This document shows, one piece after another, positions 9,118 through 17,969 of a DNA stretch of 64,000 bases. Origin of the DNA: a bacterium (lineage in GTDB: Bacteria > Zhuqueibacterota > Zhuqueibacteria > Residuimicrobiales > Oceaniaggregativiventaceae). The notes under the pieces were generated by a model that worked only from the letters and a program-made list of their open reading frames with translations, searched no databases and had not been told where the DNA came from. A program made the translations under genes and the position numbers. The stretch spans positions 682,001 to 746,000 of the forward strand of contig JAKQNP010000002.1 in the NCBI GenBank assembly GCA_029565675.1, written 5' to 3'. Each line of letters begins with the position of its first letter. Within the stretch, counting starts at the first letter, position 1.

Positions 9118-10086
9118 ATGTATCAGAAATTCTATTCGCTCAAAGAAGAACCTTTCAACACCACTCCGGATCCTCGTTTTCTTTACTTGAGCGAAATGCA
9201 TCAAGAAGCGCTTGACCGGATGATCTGGGCAGTGCAACAGCGCCGCGGAATCACCGCCATCCTGGGTGAACCTGGATTGGGAAAAAGCACATTGATTCGC
9301 GCTTTGCTGCACGGATTTACCGATCGAGTGCATTATGCCTGGGTATTCAACACCACGCTCACCTCAAAGGAATTGGTGCGCTATATTTGCCGCGATTTTG
9401 GTTTCCGACCCAAAGGCAAAGACATGAGCGATCTGTTGATGGAACTCTATGAATTCCTGATCAAAGATTTCGAACAGGGCAAATACGCCATCTTGATCGT
9501 TGACGAGGCACAGAACCTGCAACCCAATGTTCTGGAAGAGATCAGACAAATGTCGAATCTGGAAACCGCCTCGCGAAAGCTCTTGCAGGTTGTTCTTTCC
9601 GGACAACCGCACCTCGATCATCACCTCGATGATCCGAGTTTGCACCAGCTCAAACAGCGCATTGCTCTCAAAGCGCGCTTGACCCGCCTCGACAGTCAAG
9701 ACAGCCGACGCTATATCCTGCATCGGCTGCAAGTCGCCGGCGCCAAACGCGACGATATCTTTTCTCCGGCTGCGATGGAAGCTATCCATGAAATCGCCGA
9801 CGGCGTGCCGCGACTGATCAATCAAATCTGCGACAGCGCCATGATGACCGGCGCCAAACGAAAAGAAAAACAAATCGAGTCTTCTCTGATCCGAGAACTG
9901 GCGGAGTCAGGAAGTTTTACCCATGCTGTTGCCGCATCGGATAGCGAGCGCGGCAAATTGGTGATCGAACAAGTGAAAAAAGAGCCAGAACCGTATGCTG
10001 AGGAGCCAGAGCTGGAAGCTGAACTGGTGCAAGAAAAAGTCGACGGGTTTGATGTCCTGGATCTGGGACAACTGGCGATCAACTAG
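9118..10086 (+). CDS. ExeA/GspA-like AAA ATPase of polysaccharide locus
   Basis: The N-terminus MYQKFYSLKEEPFNTTPDP is diagnostic of the ExeA/GspA group, which includes the ATPase of exosortase (XrtA)-linked polysaccharide clusters. Walker A is GEPGLGKST (residues 50-58) and Walker B is ILIVDEAQNL. The segment VPRLINQICDSAM is the conserved end of the AAA lid. The C-terminal 50 residues are acidic and unlike the family core. It has no membrane helix or peptidoglycan-binding domain, unlike long GspA forms. It probably powers or regulates assembly of the export machine together with the CpsD-like protein 20 bases downstream. Confidence 0.88.
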   Translation: MYQKFYSLKEEPFNTTPDPRFLYLSEMHQEALDRMIWAVQQRRGITAILGEPGLGKSTLIRALLHGFTDRVHYAWVFNTTLTSKELVRYICRDFGFRPKGKDMSDLLMELYEFLIKDFEQGKYAILIVDEAQNLQPNVLEEIRQMSNLETASRKLLQVVLSGQPHLDHHLDDPSLHQLKQRIALKARLTRLDSQDSRRYILHRLQVAGAKRDDIFSPAAMEAIHEIADGVPRLINQICDSAMMTGAKRKEKQIESSLIRELAESGSFTHAVAASDSERGKLVIEQVKKEPEPYAEEPELEAELVQEKVDGFDVLDLGQLAIN

Positions 10087-10106
10087 TCAAGCGATGAGGT
10101 GATGAA

Positions 10107-10943
10107 ATGAGCGTAATACATGACGCACTGACCCAATTGGATGAGCAAGATCGATCCGCAATCGGTACAGTGTTCGGCAATCAATCCCATGCGGGGGCGT
10201 TGTCAATGGATCTTCCCGAACAGATCCTCAGCGATTTTTATGATCTGAAGGAGTACGTCCGCATCGCCAATCTTCGCGGCAAGATGCGCATTCTCTCCAT
10301 CGTCAGCTCTTTGCCCAATGAAGGATCGACGACCATCGCTGCCTATCTCGGCTACCTGTTGGCAGGTGGAAAGAAACAACCGGCCAATTCCATCTCCTTG
10401 GTTGCAGCTGCTGAAGATACTGACAACTATTTTCGCCCCGAGTTTGCTGAAGAGGTCAAACGAAAGACTTTGGAAGAAGATATCCAACCCATTCCGTCAA
10501 CTGACTGGAGAATCCTGCTGGTGGACACCAATCTGCGCGAACCCGGCGTCCACAGCATGTTCAATCTTCGCGCCGAAGATGGGCTGGCGGATATTCTGGA
10601 AAGCGACCTGCCCTGGCGCAAGGTTGTCAAAGAGGTGTCTGACAGCAACCTGACAGTGATCACCGCCGGCCAGGCGCACCAAAATCCGGTGGAATTGATC
10701 GCTTCGGACCATTTTCGCCAGCTGCTGAGCGAATGGCGGAAAGAATTTGCGTATGTGATCTTTGATTCGGCTCCGGTTCTCACTTCGGTTGAAGCGCTTG
10801 GTCTGGGTGCAATCGTCGACGGAGTGATTTTGGTGGTGCGCGCAGGTTTGACGCGCTGGGACAATGCCCAGAATGCCAAGCGCAAACTGGCTGCAGCGCA
10901 AGTCAATTTGCTCGGGGTTGCCCTGAACCGCCAACGACAGTGA
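10107..10943 (+). CDS. CpsD/BY-kinase-like ATPase with altered Walker A
   Basis: The N-terminus MSVIHDALTQLDEQ matches the start of polysaccharide-locus tyrosine autokinases. The ATPase core is recognisable: Walker A' VDTNLREPGVHSMF, a Walker B-like segment YVIFDSAPVLTS, and GVILVVRAGLTRWDNA. The Walker A position reads SSLPNEGSTTIA (68-77), lacking the invariant Lys of EGKSTTA. There is no Tyr-rich C-terminal tail. It may therefore bind nucleotide weakly, or act as a structural co-polymerase partner of the Wzz protein instead of a tyrosine kinase. Twenty bases separate it from the ATPase gene before it. Confidence 0.85.
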   Translation: MSVIHDALTQLDEQDRSAIGTVFGNQSHAGALSMDLPEQILSDFYDLKEYVRIANLRGKMRILSIVSSLPNEGSTTIAAYLGYLLAGGKKQPANSISLVAAAEDTDNYFRPEFAEEVKRKTLEEDIQPIPSTDWRILLVDTNLREPGVHSMFNLRAEDGLADILESDLPWRKVVKEVSDSNLTVITAGQAHQNPVELIASDHFRQLLSEWRKEFAYVIFDSAPVLTSVEALGLGAIVDGVILVVRAGLTRWDNAQNAKRKLAAAQVNLLGVALNRQRQ

Positions 10944-11021
10944 GCTGACCGGATGTGATGAGTGATCCTCGGTCGAATGAGCAGCAAAACAGTTTGAAAC
11001 TCGAATAACAAGGAACCGCGC

Positions 11022-12548
11022 ATGTTGGTGCAAAGCGATCGAAATAAAGTGACAGTGATGGTGATGTTTGTTCTTTTTGTTGCGGCCGTCGCCAGCGCCG
11101 CATTGGCAATCTGGTCGCTGAAATTCAAATGGGCGTTTATCGCCACCCTGGGACTCTTGTTTCCGTTTTTGCTCGCCCTTGTGCGTGAAAAACGGTTGGT
11201 CCTCACAGCCCTGATGATTTATCTGCTGCCTTTGCGCATCGACTATCGCTTTCTGTGGGGCAAAACCTATAGCCTCTGCGGTGCATCGGCCATCACCATC
11301 GGTGCATTTGAGATCCTCTTTCTCATCCTGCTGGCGGATTGGTTGATTGGCGCAACCCGCGCCAAAAACAGCGGCGCTATCCGATTTTTTCCGATGTTCA
11401 GCGTGCCGACTTTGTTGCTGATTCTGGCCGGCGCTGTTTCGCTGTTCTGGGCTCGCGATCGTTGGCTCACTCTGTTCGATCTTGTCGATTTCATCAAGGC
11501 GTGGCTGTTTTTTCTCTTTTTGGCCAACACCATTCGCACCAAACGCGCGCTCTATTGGGTTTTGGCCGCATCGCTCGCCGGCGTGATCACCCAGTCCGTT
11601 CTGTTTATCCTGCAGTATTATTACAATATCAGCCTGGCTTTTTTGGCAATCGGTGATCCGCAATCGGCTCCGGATATGATTTTTCGCGGCCGCAATCTCG
11701 ATATCTTTCGCCCTGACGGCACCATCGGACACGTCAACAGTTATGCGCGCTATTTGCTGATGTTTCTGCCTCTGGCGCTTTCCATGGTATTGACCCTGCG
11801 CGACCGCACGCTCAAATGGTTTTCCGGAATCGCGCTGGGGTTGGGATTTACCACTTTGATCATTTCGCTTACCCGCAGCGCCTGGGTTTCGTTCATCTTC
11901 GCGGTGGTTGTGGTTTTCACCTATTTGTTTTTCAAAAGGCTTTTGACCTTGCGCGCTATTCGCAACACCTTTATTGCCGCGGTGATTGCCGTGCTGGTCT
12001 TGTTCGCTTTTCAAGATCTGCTGATCGAACGCATTGTTTCCGACGACAACGGCGCCGCTCGAAGCCGGGTGGTCACCTCAATCGTTGCCTGGCGCGTCAT
12101 CCAACAGCATCCTTTGCAGGGAGTCGGACTCAACAATTACGGCCAGCATCTGGCAGAAAATTGGCTCTACACCGATCCCTATACAAGGGTGGCTGCTGTT
12201 CACAACAATTACCTCCTCTTTTGGGCTGAAATGGGTTTGATCGGTCTGGCCTGTCTGCTGGCCTTTTTTATCGCCTTTTATCTGCGAACCCGCCAGGCTT
12301 GTAACAGCCGGTATGCTTTTATCCGGATAGTCGCTATCGGCCTGATGGGCGCTTTCGTGGCCATGATCGTGTCCTCTTTTTTTGACTATTACAAAGGCAA
12401 TACCATTCTCGTCTCGGGCATTTGGGGGTTGGCGGGTCTGACCGAGGCGCTGAATGCCATGAGTGAACGTTACAACGAAAATTTTATCGAACTGCTGCAT
12501 AAACGACCGCTCAAAATAGAGCCGGTTGAATCGACCTTGCTGCCCTGA
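11022..12548 (+). CDS. O-antigen ligase/polymerase (Wzy_C) family membrane protein
   Basis: This 508-residue protein has about 12 membrane helices. The family signature loop sits between late helices: HPLQGVGLNNYGQHL then VHNNYLLFWAEMGLIGL. The upstream periplasmic loop GTIGHVNSYARYLLMFLPLA also fits the family. AAGGA precedes ATG 11022. Members either polymerise repeat units or ligate glycan to a carrier, and sequence alone does not separate the two. With a flippase directly downstream and a Wzz protein upstream, polymerase is the more likely role. Confidence 0.88.
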   Translation: MLVQSDRNKVTVMVMFVLFVAAVASAALAIWSLKFKWAFIATLGLLFPFLLALVREKRLVLTALMIYLLPLRIDYRFLWGKTYSLCGASAITIGAFEILFLILLADWLIGATRAKNSGAIRFFPMFSVPTLLLILAGAVSLFWARDRWLTLFDLVDFIKAWLFFLFLANTIRTKRALYWVLAASLAGVITQSVLFILQYYYNISLAFLAIGDPQSAPDMIFRGRNLDIFRPDGTIGHVNSYARYLLMFLPLALSMVLTLRDRTLKWFSGIALGLGFTTLIISLTRSAWVSFIFAVVVVFTYLFFKRLLTLRAIRNTFIAAVIAVLVLFAFQDLLIERIVSDDNGAARSRVVTSIVAWRVIQQHPLQGVGLNNYGQHLAENWLYTDPYTRVAAVHNNYLLFWAEMGLIGLACLLAFFIAFYLRTRQACNSRYAFIRIVAIGLMGAFVAMIVSSFFDYYKGNTILVSGIWGLAGLTEALNAMSERYNENFIELLHKRPLKIEPVESTLLP

Positions 12549-12587
12549 AATCCGGCAGCAGCATCGGAACATCATGAGGTTTTGGCG

Positions 12588-14051
12588 ATGTCGGATCCGC
12601 AAATACAAATCCATTCCATCGTTCGCTCCCTGCTGCGCAACGCTTCCGCACGTTCGCTTGCCGAACTGTGCAGCCGTTTGGGATCAGCGATCTTTTGGAT
12701 TCTGGTGGTGCGTTATCTCGGCCAATCGGCTCTCGGATCCCTGGCTTTTGGCTTGTCTTTGTTCGCCATGATCTTCACTCTGGCCAAGCTTGGATTGGGT
12801 TCGGTGCTCATTCGCAAGGTGGCGGAACATCCGAATGCTGCCGCGCGGATCTTTGGCAACGGCCTGCTGCTCGGCCTATTGACTTCGGTTTTCAGCGCTG
12901 GAATGATGTTGTTGCTGAGCCAGATGTTGTCGGTCGCTGAAGAGACTCGAACGGTGGTGCGCATCCTGGCGGCCGCCATGCCTTTTAGCACTGCTTTTTA
13001 TTGGAGCCAATCGCTGATCTGGTCTGCAGAACGGCAGGACTTAATCGCTGTGGCCCATTTTCTCGAAAATGCGGTCAAAGTGGTTTTGGGCCTCCTGGTT
13101 TTGTTCGCCGGCAAAGGCTTGATCAGTCTGGCCTGGGTGATTTTGGGCAGCAAAATCCTGTCATTTGGTTTGGGCTTTTACTTTGCCGTTCGCATTGCGC
13201 CGCCTGATTTTCGCTTCAACCGGGAGATTATGCGCGCCTTTGTCAGCTGTATTCCGACCTTTGCCTTGATCAGCCTTTTTTATGATGTCTTTGTATCGGT
13301 GGCGGTTGTGTTGCTGGCTCATCTGCGGGGCGAAGCTGAGGCTGGCTTGTTCAGTGCCGGCTATAAATTGTTGGATATTCTTATATTTGTTACGCACGCC
13401 TATTCACAAGCGCTTTTCCCGATCCTGGCGCGATTCAAGGCGGATCGGTCCATGCTGCTGTTTTTGCTGCACAAATCGGTTAAATACCTGTGGATGTTCA
13501 GTCTTGCCGCCGCTGCAGGCGCTGCAGTGCTCGCACAGCCTATTGTGCACCTGGTTTATGGAGAGGAGTTGTTGTCGGCGGTACCGGTTTTTCGCTTGCT
13601 CGTCATCGGCCTGGTTCCGCTGTCGCTGATACCGGCATTCGCTTTTGCTCTGCTGAGTTTGCGGTTGGAGCGCTTTGATCTGTTGGCCAATGGTGTTGCT
13701 TGTTGCCTGCTGATCAGTCTGGGCGTTCTTCTTATCCCCTCGTATGGAGCGCTTGGCGCGGCAGGTGCGCAGGTGATTGCTGCCCTGGCGTTTCTGTGGA
13801 TCGAGTTTCGCGCGGCGAGCCGTTCGCTGGTCAGCCTCCGCGTGCAGGAAGGGATTCTTTTTCCAATTTTGGGCACCGTCGTCATGTCCATTGCCGTTTA
13901 TGCCATGCGCGATTGGAACTTGTTTGCCGCAATTGCGATCGGCATGGCGATTTATTTCGGCTTTTTATGGGCAACCCGATTTTTTGCAGATGTGCACCGT
14001 TTTTTGCTTCGTGCCTGGACTTATCGCTCTTTGGGAGAAACCGAATCATGA
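12588..14051 (+). CDS. Wzx-type polysaccharide flippase (MOP superfamily)
   Basis: ATG 12588 is chosen because GAGG lies at 12576-12579; TTG 12582 is also open. The protein has about 12 to 14 helices and the MOP/RfbX pattern: SLAELCSRLGSAIFWILVV at the first helix, then RYLGQSALGSLAFGLSLFA and SFGLGFYFAVRIA. It would flip lipid-linked repeat units across the inner membrane. Its stop overlaps the next start (ATGA), so the two are translationally coupled. Confidence 0.9.
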   Translation: MSDPQIQIHSIVRSLLRNASARSLAELCSRLGSAIFWILVVRYLGQSALGSLAFGLSLFAMIFTLAKLGLGSVLIRKVAEHPNAAARIFGNGLLLGLLTSVFSAGMMLLLSQMLSVAEETRTVVRILAAAMPFSTAFYWSQSLIWSAERQDLIAVAHFLENAVKVVLGLLVLFAGKGLISLAWVILGSKILSFGLGFYFAVRIAPPDFRFNREIMRAFVSCIPTFALISLFYDVFVSVAVVLLAHLRGEAEAGLFSAGYKLLDILIFVTHAYSQALFPILARFKADRSMLLFLLHKSVKYLWMFSLAAAAGAAVLAQPIVHLVYGEELLSAVPVFRLLVIGLVPLSLIPAFAFALLSLRLERFDLLANGVACCLLISLGVLLIPSYGALGAAGAQVIAALAFLWIEFRAASRSLVSLRVQEGILFPILGTVVMSIAVYAMRDWNLFAAIAIGMAIYFGFLWATRFFADVHRFLLRAWTYRSLGETES

Positions 14052-15109
14052 ATCCCCAAAATATCGGCAAAGCGAAATTGACGATCATCATCCCGAGCCG
14101 CAATCGCCGCGACACGCTGCGGCGCGTCTTGCTCGCTCTGCAACAACAGCTATCCGTTGACGTGGACCAGCAGGTCATTGTGGTGGATGACGATTCCAAT
14201 GACGGCACAGACGAAATGGTTCGCGCTTTTGCACAGCACACGGCTCTGCGCCTGGTATTTTACCGGCTGCAGGTGCACAACGCCGGGGCTTGCCGCAACG
14301 ATGCGGTCAATCGATCGCAAGGCGAGTTGCTGTTGTTTTTGGATGCCGACACCATCCCCTGTCCAGGTGCGGTAGATGGCCACGTGCAATTTCATGAACG
14401 AATGGACCATCGCGACAGTGTGCTGATGGGCGGCCTCGAGGAGCAAGTGGCGGATGTCGAGCAGGTGCGGATAATCGATTGGCAGATTCACTCTGATGCC
14501 GAAACTCCTGTCGACTGGCTGCTCTATCGCACCGGCAACACCTCGATGCCGCGCGAACTGTTCAACAGAGCTGGCGGATTTTGTCGCGAATTGCAAGAAG
14601 CAGAGGATTCGGAATTGGCCTATCGCCTCAGCCAGTGTGGAGCGCGTTTCTATCATGACCAGTCGGTCAAGGCGATGCATTGCCATCCTTTGACTCTTGC
14701 GGGTTATTTGGAAAAAGCGCGGCGTTATGGTGAGAGCGTGTCGCTCTGGTTTCGCAAAAATCCGGAATTGCGCCGCTCTCTGTCTGACAAATACGGGGTG
14801 TACTGCAAAGAGATGGGAAGCGTGAAAAAAGTCAAATATTTCCTGCGCGTGCTCTGCATCAATCGTTGGACCGCGCCTTTTCTGCTCGCTGCAGGAAAAA
14901 GAGCGCGAAATATTTCTCTTCCGCTTTCTCAACGATTGGTTAAAAGTGTCTATCGTCTGACCATCCGCCAGACGTTTCGTCGAACGCTTGGTCGCTTGCA
15001 AGCGGAAAACAGAAAACCGGGATTCAGGGGGTACGATTCTGAAGGAAAAACCAAACGGTTAAATCTCCCTTTATCTTTGAATAGAGATGCCACGGAAGGA
15101 GTGCTGTGA
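14048..15109 (+). CDS. Family 2 glycosyltransferase
   Basis: The start ATG 14048 overlaps the flippase stop (ATGA). A GT-A fold is clear: KLTIIIPSRNRRDTLRRVL, then VIVVDDDSNDGT, and the DxD-type motif LLLFLDADTIPCPGAV. The acceptor-side segment EAEDSELAYRLSQCG has the ED dyad of inverting GT2 enzymes. It is cytosolic, with a basic C-terminus that may touch the membrane. It is likely to add a sugar to the lipid-linked repeat unit; the donor is unknown. Confidence 0.9.
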   Translation: MNPQNIGKAKLTIIIPSRNRRDTLRRVLLALQQQLSVDVDQQVIVVDDDSNDGTDEMVRAFAQHTALRLVFYRLQVHNAGACRNDAVNRSQGELLLFLDADTIPCPGAVDGHVQFHERMDHRDSVLMGGLEEQVADVEQVRIIDWQIHSDAETPVDWLLYRTGNTSMPRELFNRAGGFCRELQEAEDSELAYRLSQCGARFYHDQSVKAMHCHPLTLAGYLEKARRYGESVSLWFRKNPELRRSLSDKYGVYCKEMGSVKKVKYFLRVLCINRWTAPFLLAAGKRARNISLPLSQRLVKSVYRLTIRQTFRRTLGRLQAENRKPGFRGYDSEGKTKRLNLPLSLNRDATEGVL

Positions 15110-16422
15110 TGAAGTTGACAGTGTTTGGATTGGGGCATATCGGATGCGTTTCTTCGGCTTGTTTTGCCCAGTTGGGTCATGATGTGATCGGCTTTGATAT
15201 CAATCATGCCAAGGTCGCCCTGATCAACAGCGGTGCTTCGCCGATTTTTGAGTACCATCTGGACGAGATGATCGCCACCGAGGTGCAAAACGGCCGTTTG
15301 CGGGCAACCGACCAGATCGATGAAGCGATTGCCGAGGCTGAGATTGTGCTGGTTTGTGTCGATACGCCAAGCAATGGCAATGGCAGCATCAGTTTTCACG
15401 ATGTGCTGCGGGTTTGTCAGGATATCGGCACAGCTTTGCGGCGGCGCGACGGTTACCCGACGATCACCATCCGCAGCACCATTTTGCCTGGATTTGCCCA
15501 GAAAGAAGCGATTCCTTTGTTGGAACGCACGTCCCAAAAGGTATGCGGCAGGGATTTTGGCTTTGCGGTTAATCCCGAATTCTTGCGCGAAGGAACGGCA
15601 ATTGACGATTTTTTCAATCCTCCGCGAACTCTGTTTGCCGGCGTCGACGAAACATCGCGCAAGCGATTGCACTTGCTCTATGAGCCGATCAACGCGCCGA
15701 TTTTTTCCGTCACCGTGGACGAAGCCATGATGGTTAAATATGCGGACAATACCTTTCATGCCATCAAAGTCGCTTTTGCCAACGAGATCGGCCGTTTGTG
15801 CAAATCCATGGATATCGACAGCCGCAGCGTGATGCATGTTTTCGCCCAGGACCGCAAATTGAATTTATCGCCCTATTATCTGCGGCCTGGATTCGCCTTC
15901 GGCGGTTCCTGTCTGCCCAAAGATCTTAAAGCAATCGTCCATCAAGCCGATGAGAACCAGGTGCCGATCCCGCTGATCCGATCGGTGATCCCCAGCAATC
16001 GCGATCATATCCATTATGCCTACAGGATGATCCAGAAAACCGGTATCCGCAAAGTCGGATTGTTGGGATTGAGTTTTAAGGGTGGAACAGATGACTTGCG
16101 CGAAAGCCCTCTGATCTATCTGGTGGAAGAGCTGCTGGCCAATGGCTATGAGGTGAGAATCTTTGACCGGTACATCACATTGGCGCAAAACCTCGAGTCG
16201 ACCAAGAATTACATCGATCGTGAATTGTCGCATCTTTCGGCGTTGATGTGCGATTCGCCGGAGGATCTGCTCGATCAAACGCAACTCATCGTGATCGGCA
16301 ACAACACTGGAGAGCACCGCGATCTGATTCTCAATCTAAACCACGGCCATCAGATCATCGATATGGTTGATCTTGTCGGAAAAGAACAAACAAAGGTCAA
16401 ATATGAGGGCATCTGCTGGTAG
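15109..16422 (+). CDS. Nucleotide-sugar 6-dehydrogenase, GDP-mannose (AlgD)-like
   Basis: The Rossmann loop VFGLGHIGCVSSACFAQLGH starts the protein. The central EFLREGTAIDDFFNPPRT and the catalytic Cys motif FGGSCLPKDLKA are closer to GDP-mannose dehydrogenase (GGSCLPKD) than to UDP-glucose dehydrogenase (GGSCFPKD). The C-terminal domain has GLSFKGGTDDLRESPLI. ATG 15109 is preferred over GTG 15106 because of its spacing from GGAAGGAG. It would make a uronic acid donor, perhaps GDP-mannuronate, so the polymer is probably acidic. Substrate assignment rests on motif resemblance only. Confidence 0.9.
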   Translation: MKLTVFGLGHIGCVSSACFAQLGHDVIGFDINHAKVALINSGASPIFEYHLDEMIATEVQNGRLRATDQIDEAIAEAEIVLVCVDTPSNGNGSISFHDVLRVCQDIGTALRRRDGYPTITIRSTILPGFAQKEAIPLLERTSQKVCGRDFGFAVNPEFLREGTAIDDFFNPPRTLFAGVDETSRKRLHLLYEPINAPIFSVTVDEAMMVKYADNTFHAIKVAFANEIGRLCKSMDIDSRSVMHVFAQDRKLNLSPYYLRPGFAFGGSCLPKDLKAIVHQADENQVPIPLIRSVIPSNRDHIHYAYRMIQKTGIRKVGLLGLSFKGGTDDLRESPLIYLVEELLANGYEVRIFDRYITLAQNLESTKNYIDRELSHLSALMCDSPEDLLDQTQLIVIGNNTGEHRDLILNLNHGHQIIDMVDLVGKEQTKVKYEGICW

Positions 16423-17734
16423 TGTTTTGATCATCGTGCAGAACTTGCCGGTCCCTCTGGATCGGCGCGTCTGGCTGGAAGCGAAGAGTTTGCACAAAGC
16501 CGGCTACCGGGTCACGGTGATTTGCCGCAAGTCTGCAGAATTTTTCCGCAGCACCGAAATGATCGAGGGAATCGCCGTCTATCGCTACCCGATGCCGTTC
16601 GAGGCGCGGGGTGCACTGGGCTATGTGGGCGAGTTTTTTTATGCCTGGATGGCCACGGCGTTGTTGTCGTTGCGCGCCTGCTTTAGCCGCGGTTTTCAGA
16701 TCATCCATGCCTGCAATCCGCCTGATACCTATTTTTTGCTGGCTCTGCTATACCGGCCATTTGGCGTCCGGTTTGTTTTTGATCATCACGATTTGTCGCC
16801 AGAGATGTTCATGGCCAAGTTTCCCAACAAACGCGGCTTCTTTTTGCGCGCGCTCTATCGGTTGGAAAAATGGACGCTCGCGAGCGCAGATGTGGTTCTG
16901 TCGACCAATTTTTCTTATCGCCAGGTGGCCCTGGAGCGCGGCGGCAAGACACCGCATGAGGTTTTTGTGGTCCGCACCGGACCTGACCTGCAGCGTTTGC
17001 GACCGCGGGCGCCGCAACCGGCGCTCAAGCGCGGTCGGCCCTTTCTGGCGGCCTATCTGGGCGAAATGTGCCCCCAGGATGGAGTGGACCGCCTGCTCCA
17101 GGCGATCCACTATTTGGTCCATCAGTTGCAGCGGCGCGATATCAGCTTTGTTTTGGTCGGCGGCGGTCCTGCCCAGCCAGAGATGGTCGCCTTGAGCAAG
17201 CGCCTCGACCTCGGCGATTTTGTGCATTTTACCGGCCGGGTTCCGGATGCAGAACTCTGCGAAATCCTGTCGACCGCTGACGTGTGCGTGGATCCAGATC
17301 CCTACACGGCCTGGGCCGACAGCTCGACCATGAATAAAATCATGGAATACATGGTTTTTGCCAAACCGATTGTCGCCTTTGATCTTACCGAACATCGCTT
17401 TTCGGCGCAGGAAGCAGCGGTTTATGTGCAGCCGAATGATGTGCAAAAATTTGCCGAGGCAGTGGCTCAGCTTGTCGATGACGAAAAACAGCGACTGCGC
17501 ATGGGGCGGCTAGGCCACCAGCGCGTTCTAAGCCAGCTGACCTGGGAGTACGGCCGACGCAATCTCCTGCGGGCTTATCGCCAGGTGATGGCCGATCAGG
17601 CAAAGCAGCCTATCCGGAAGCACCGGCCGACGTCCGATTTGCCGGCTCCTGCTTGCCTGCATGAACCGACAAACAGGCGCCCGCGCAGCAGTGTCGGTGT
17701 TGTCGAGGCGGCAAAAGACCGACAGGTTGCCTGA
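16403..17734 (+). CDS. Family 4 glycosyltransferase
   Basis: ATG 16403 with AAAGG upstream is chosen; it overlaps the end of the dehydrogenase gene by 20 bases. The N-terminal domain has PLDRRVWLEAKSLHKAGYRV and FDHHDLSPEMF. The C-terminal GT-B domain has YLGEMCPQDGVDRLLQAI, VLVGGGP and HFTGRVPDAELCEIL. The donor-site region STADVCVDPDPYTAWADSST and MEYMVFAKPIVAFD follow, in place of the more common EGFGLP...E form. It resembles the WcaL/colanic-acid group. The last 50 residues are low in conservation and rich in Pro and Arg. Confidence 0.88.
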   Translation: MRASAGSVLIIVQNLPVPLDRRVWLEAKSLHKAGYRVTVICRKSAEFFRSTEMIEGIAVYRYPMPFEARGALGYVGEFFYAWMATALLSLRACFSRGFQIIHACNPPDTYFLLALLYRPFGVRFVFDHHDLSPEMFMAKFPNKRGFFLRALYRLEKWTLASADVVLSTNFSYRQVALERGGKTPHEVFVVRTGPDLQRLRPRAPQPALKRGRPFLAAYLGEMCPQDGVDRLLQAIHYLVHQLQRRDISFVLVGGGPAQPEMVALSKRLDLGDFVHFTGRVPDAELCEILSTADVCVDPDPYTAWADSSTMNKIMEYMVFAKPIVAFDLTEHRFSAQEAAVYVQPNDVQKFAEAVAQLVDDEKQRLRMGRLGHQRVLSQLTWEYGRRNLLRAYRQVMADQAKQPIRKHRPTSDLPAPACLHEPTNRRPRSSVGVVEAAKDRQVA

Positions 17735-17969
17735 GCGATATCGCGCCGACAGCGCGGCCATCCTGTGCAGGCCTGGCGTCCAGGCCTGCGCAGGGCCAAG
17801 GTCGATCGGTTGTCAATCGCGCTTCTGCGGATTCTGGAATCGGTGTGCTGCAGCCAAAGCAAAAGGATTCTTTGCCCGCAGCAATTCACAAGGCGCGCAC
17901 GACAAGCGCGGGAATTGCGCGACTTGCGTCTGGCGCTGTCCGCGGGACAACTCAAACTCTGAAGATGCC

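Noticed and set aside
11816-12229. Open frames inside the O-antigen ligase gene and other GC-rich genes, some over 150 residues
   Set aside because: They are shadow frames of genes with clear family motifs and lack ribosome sites.
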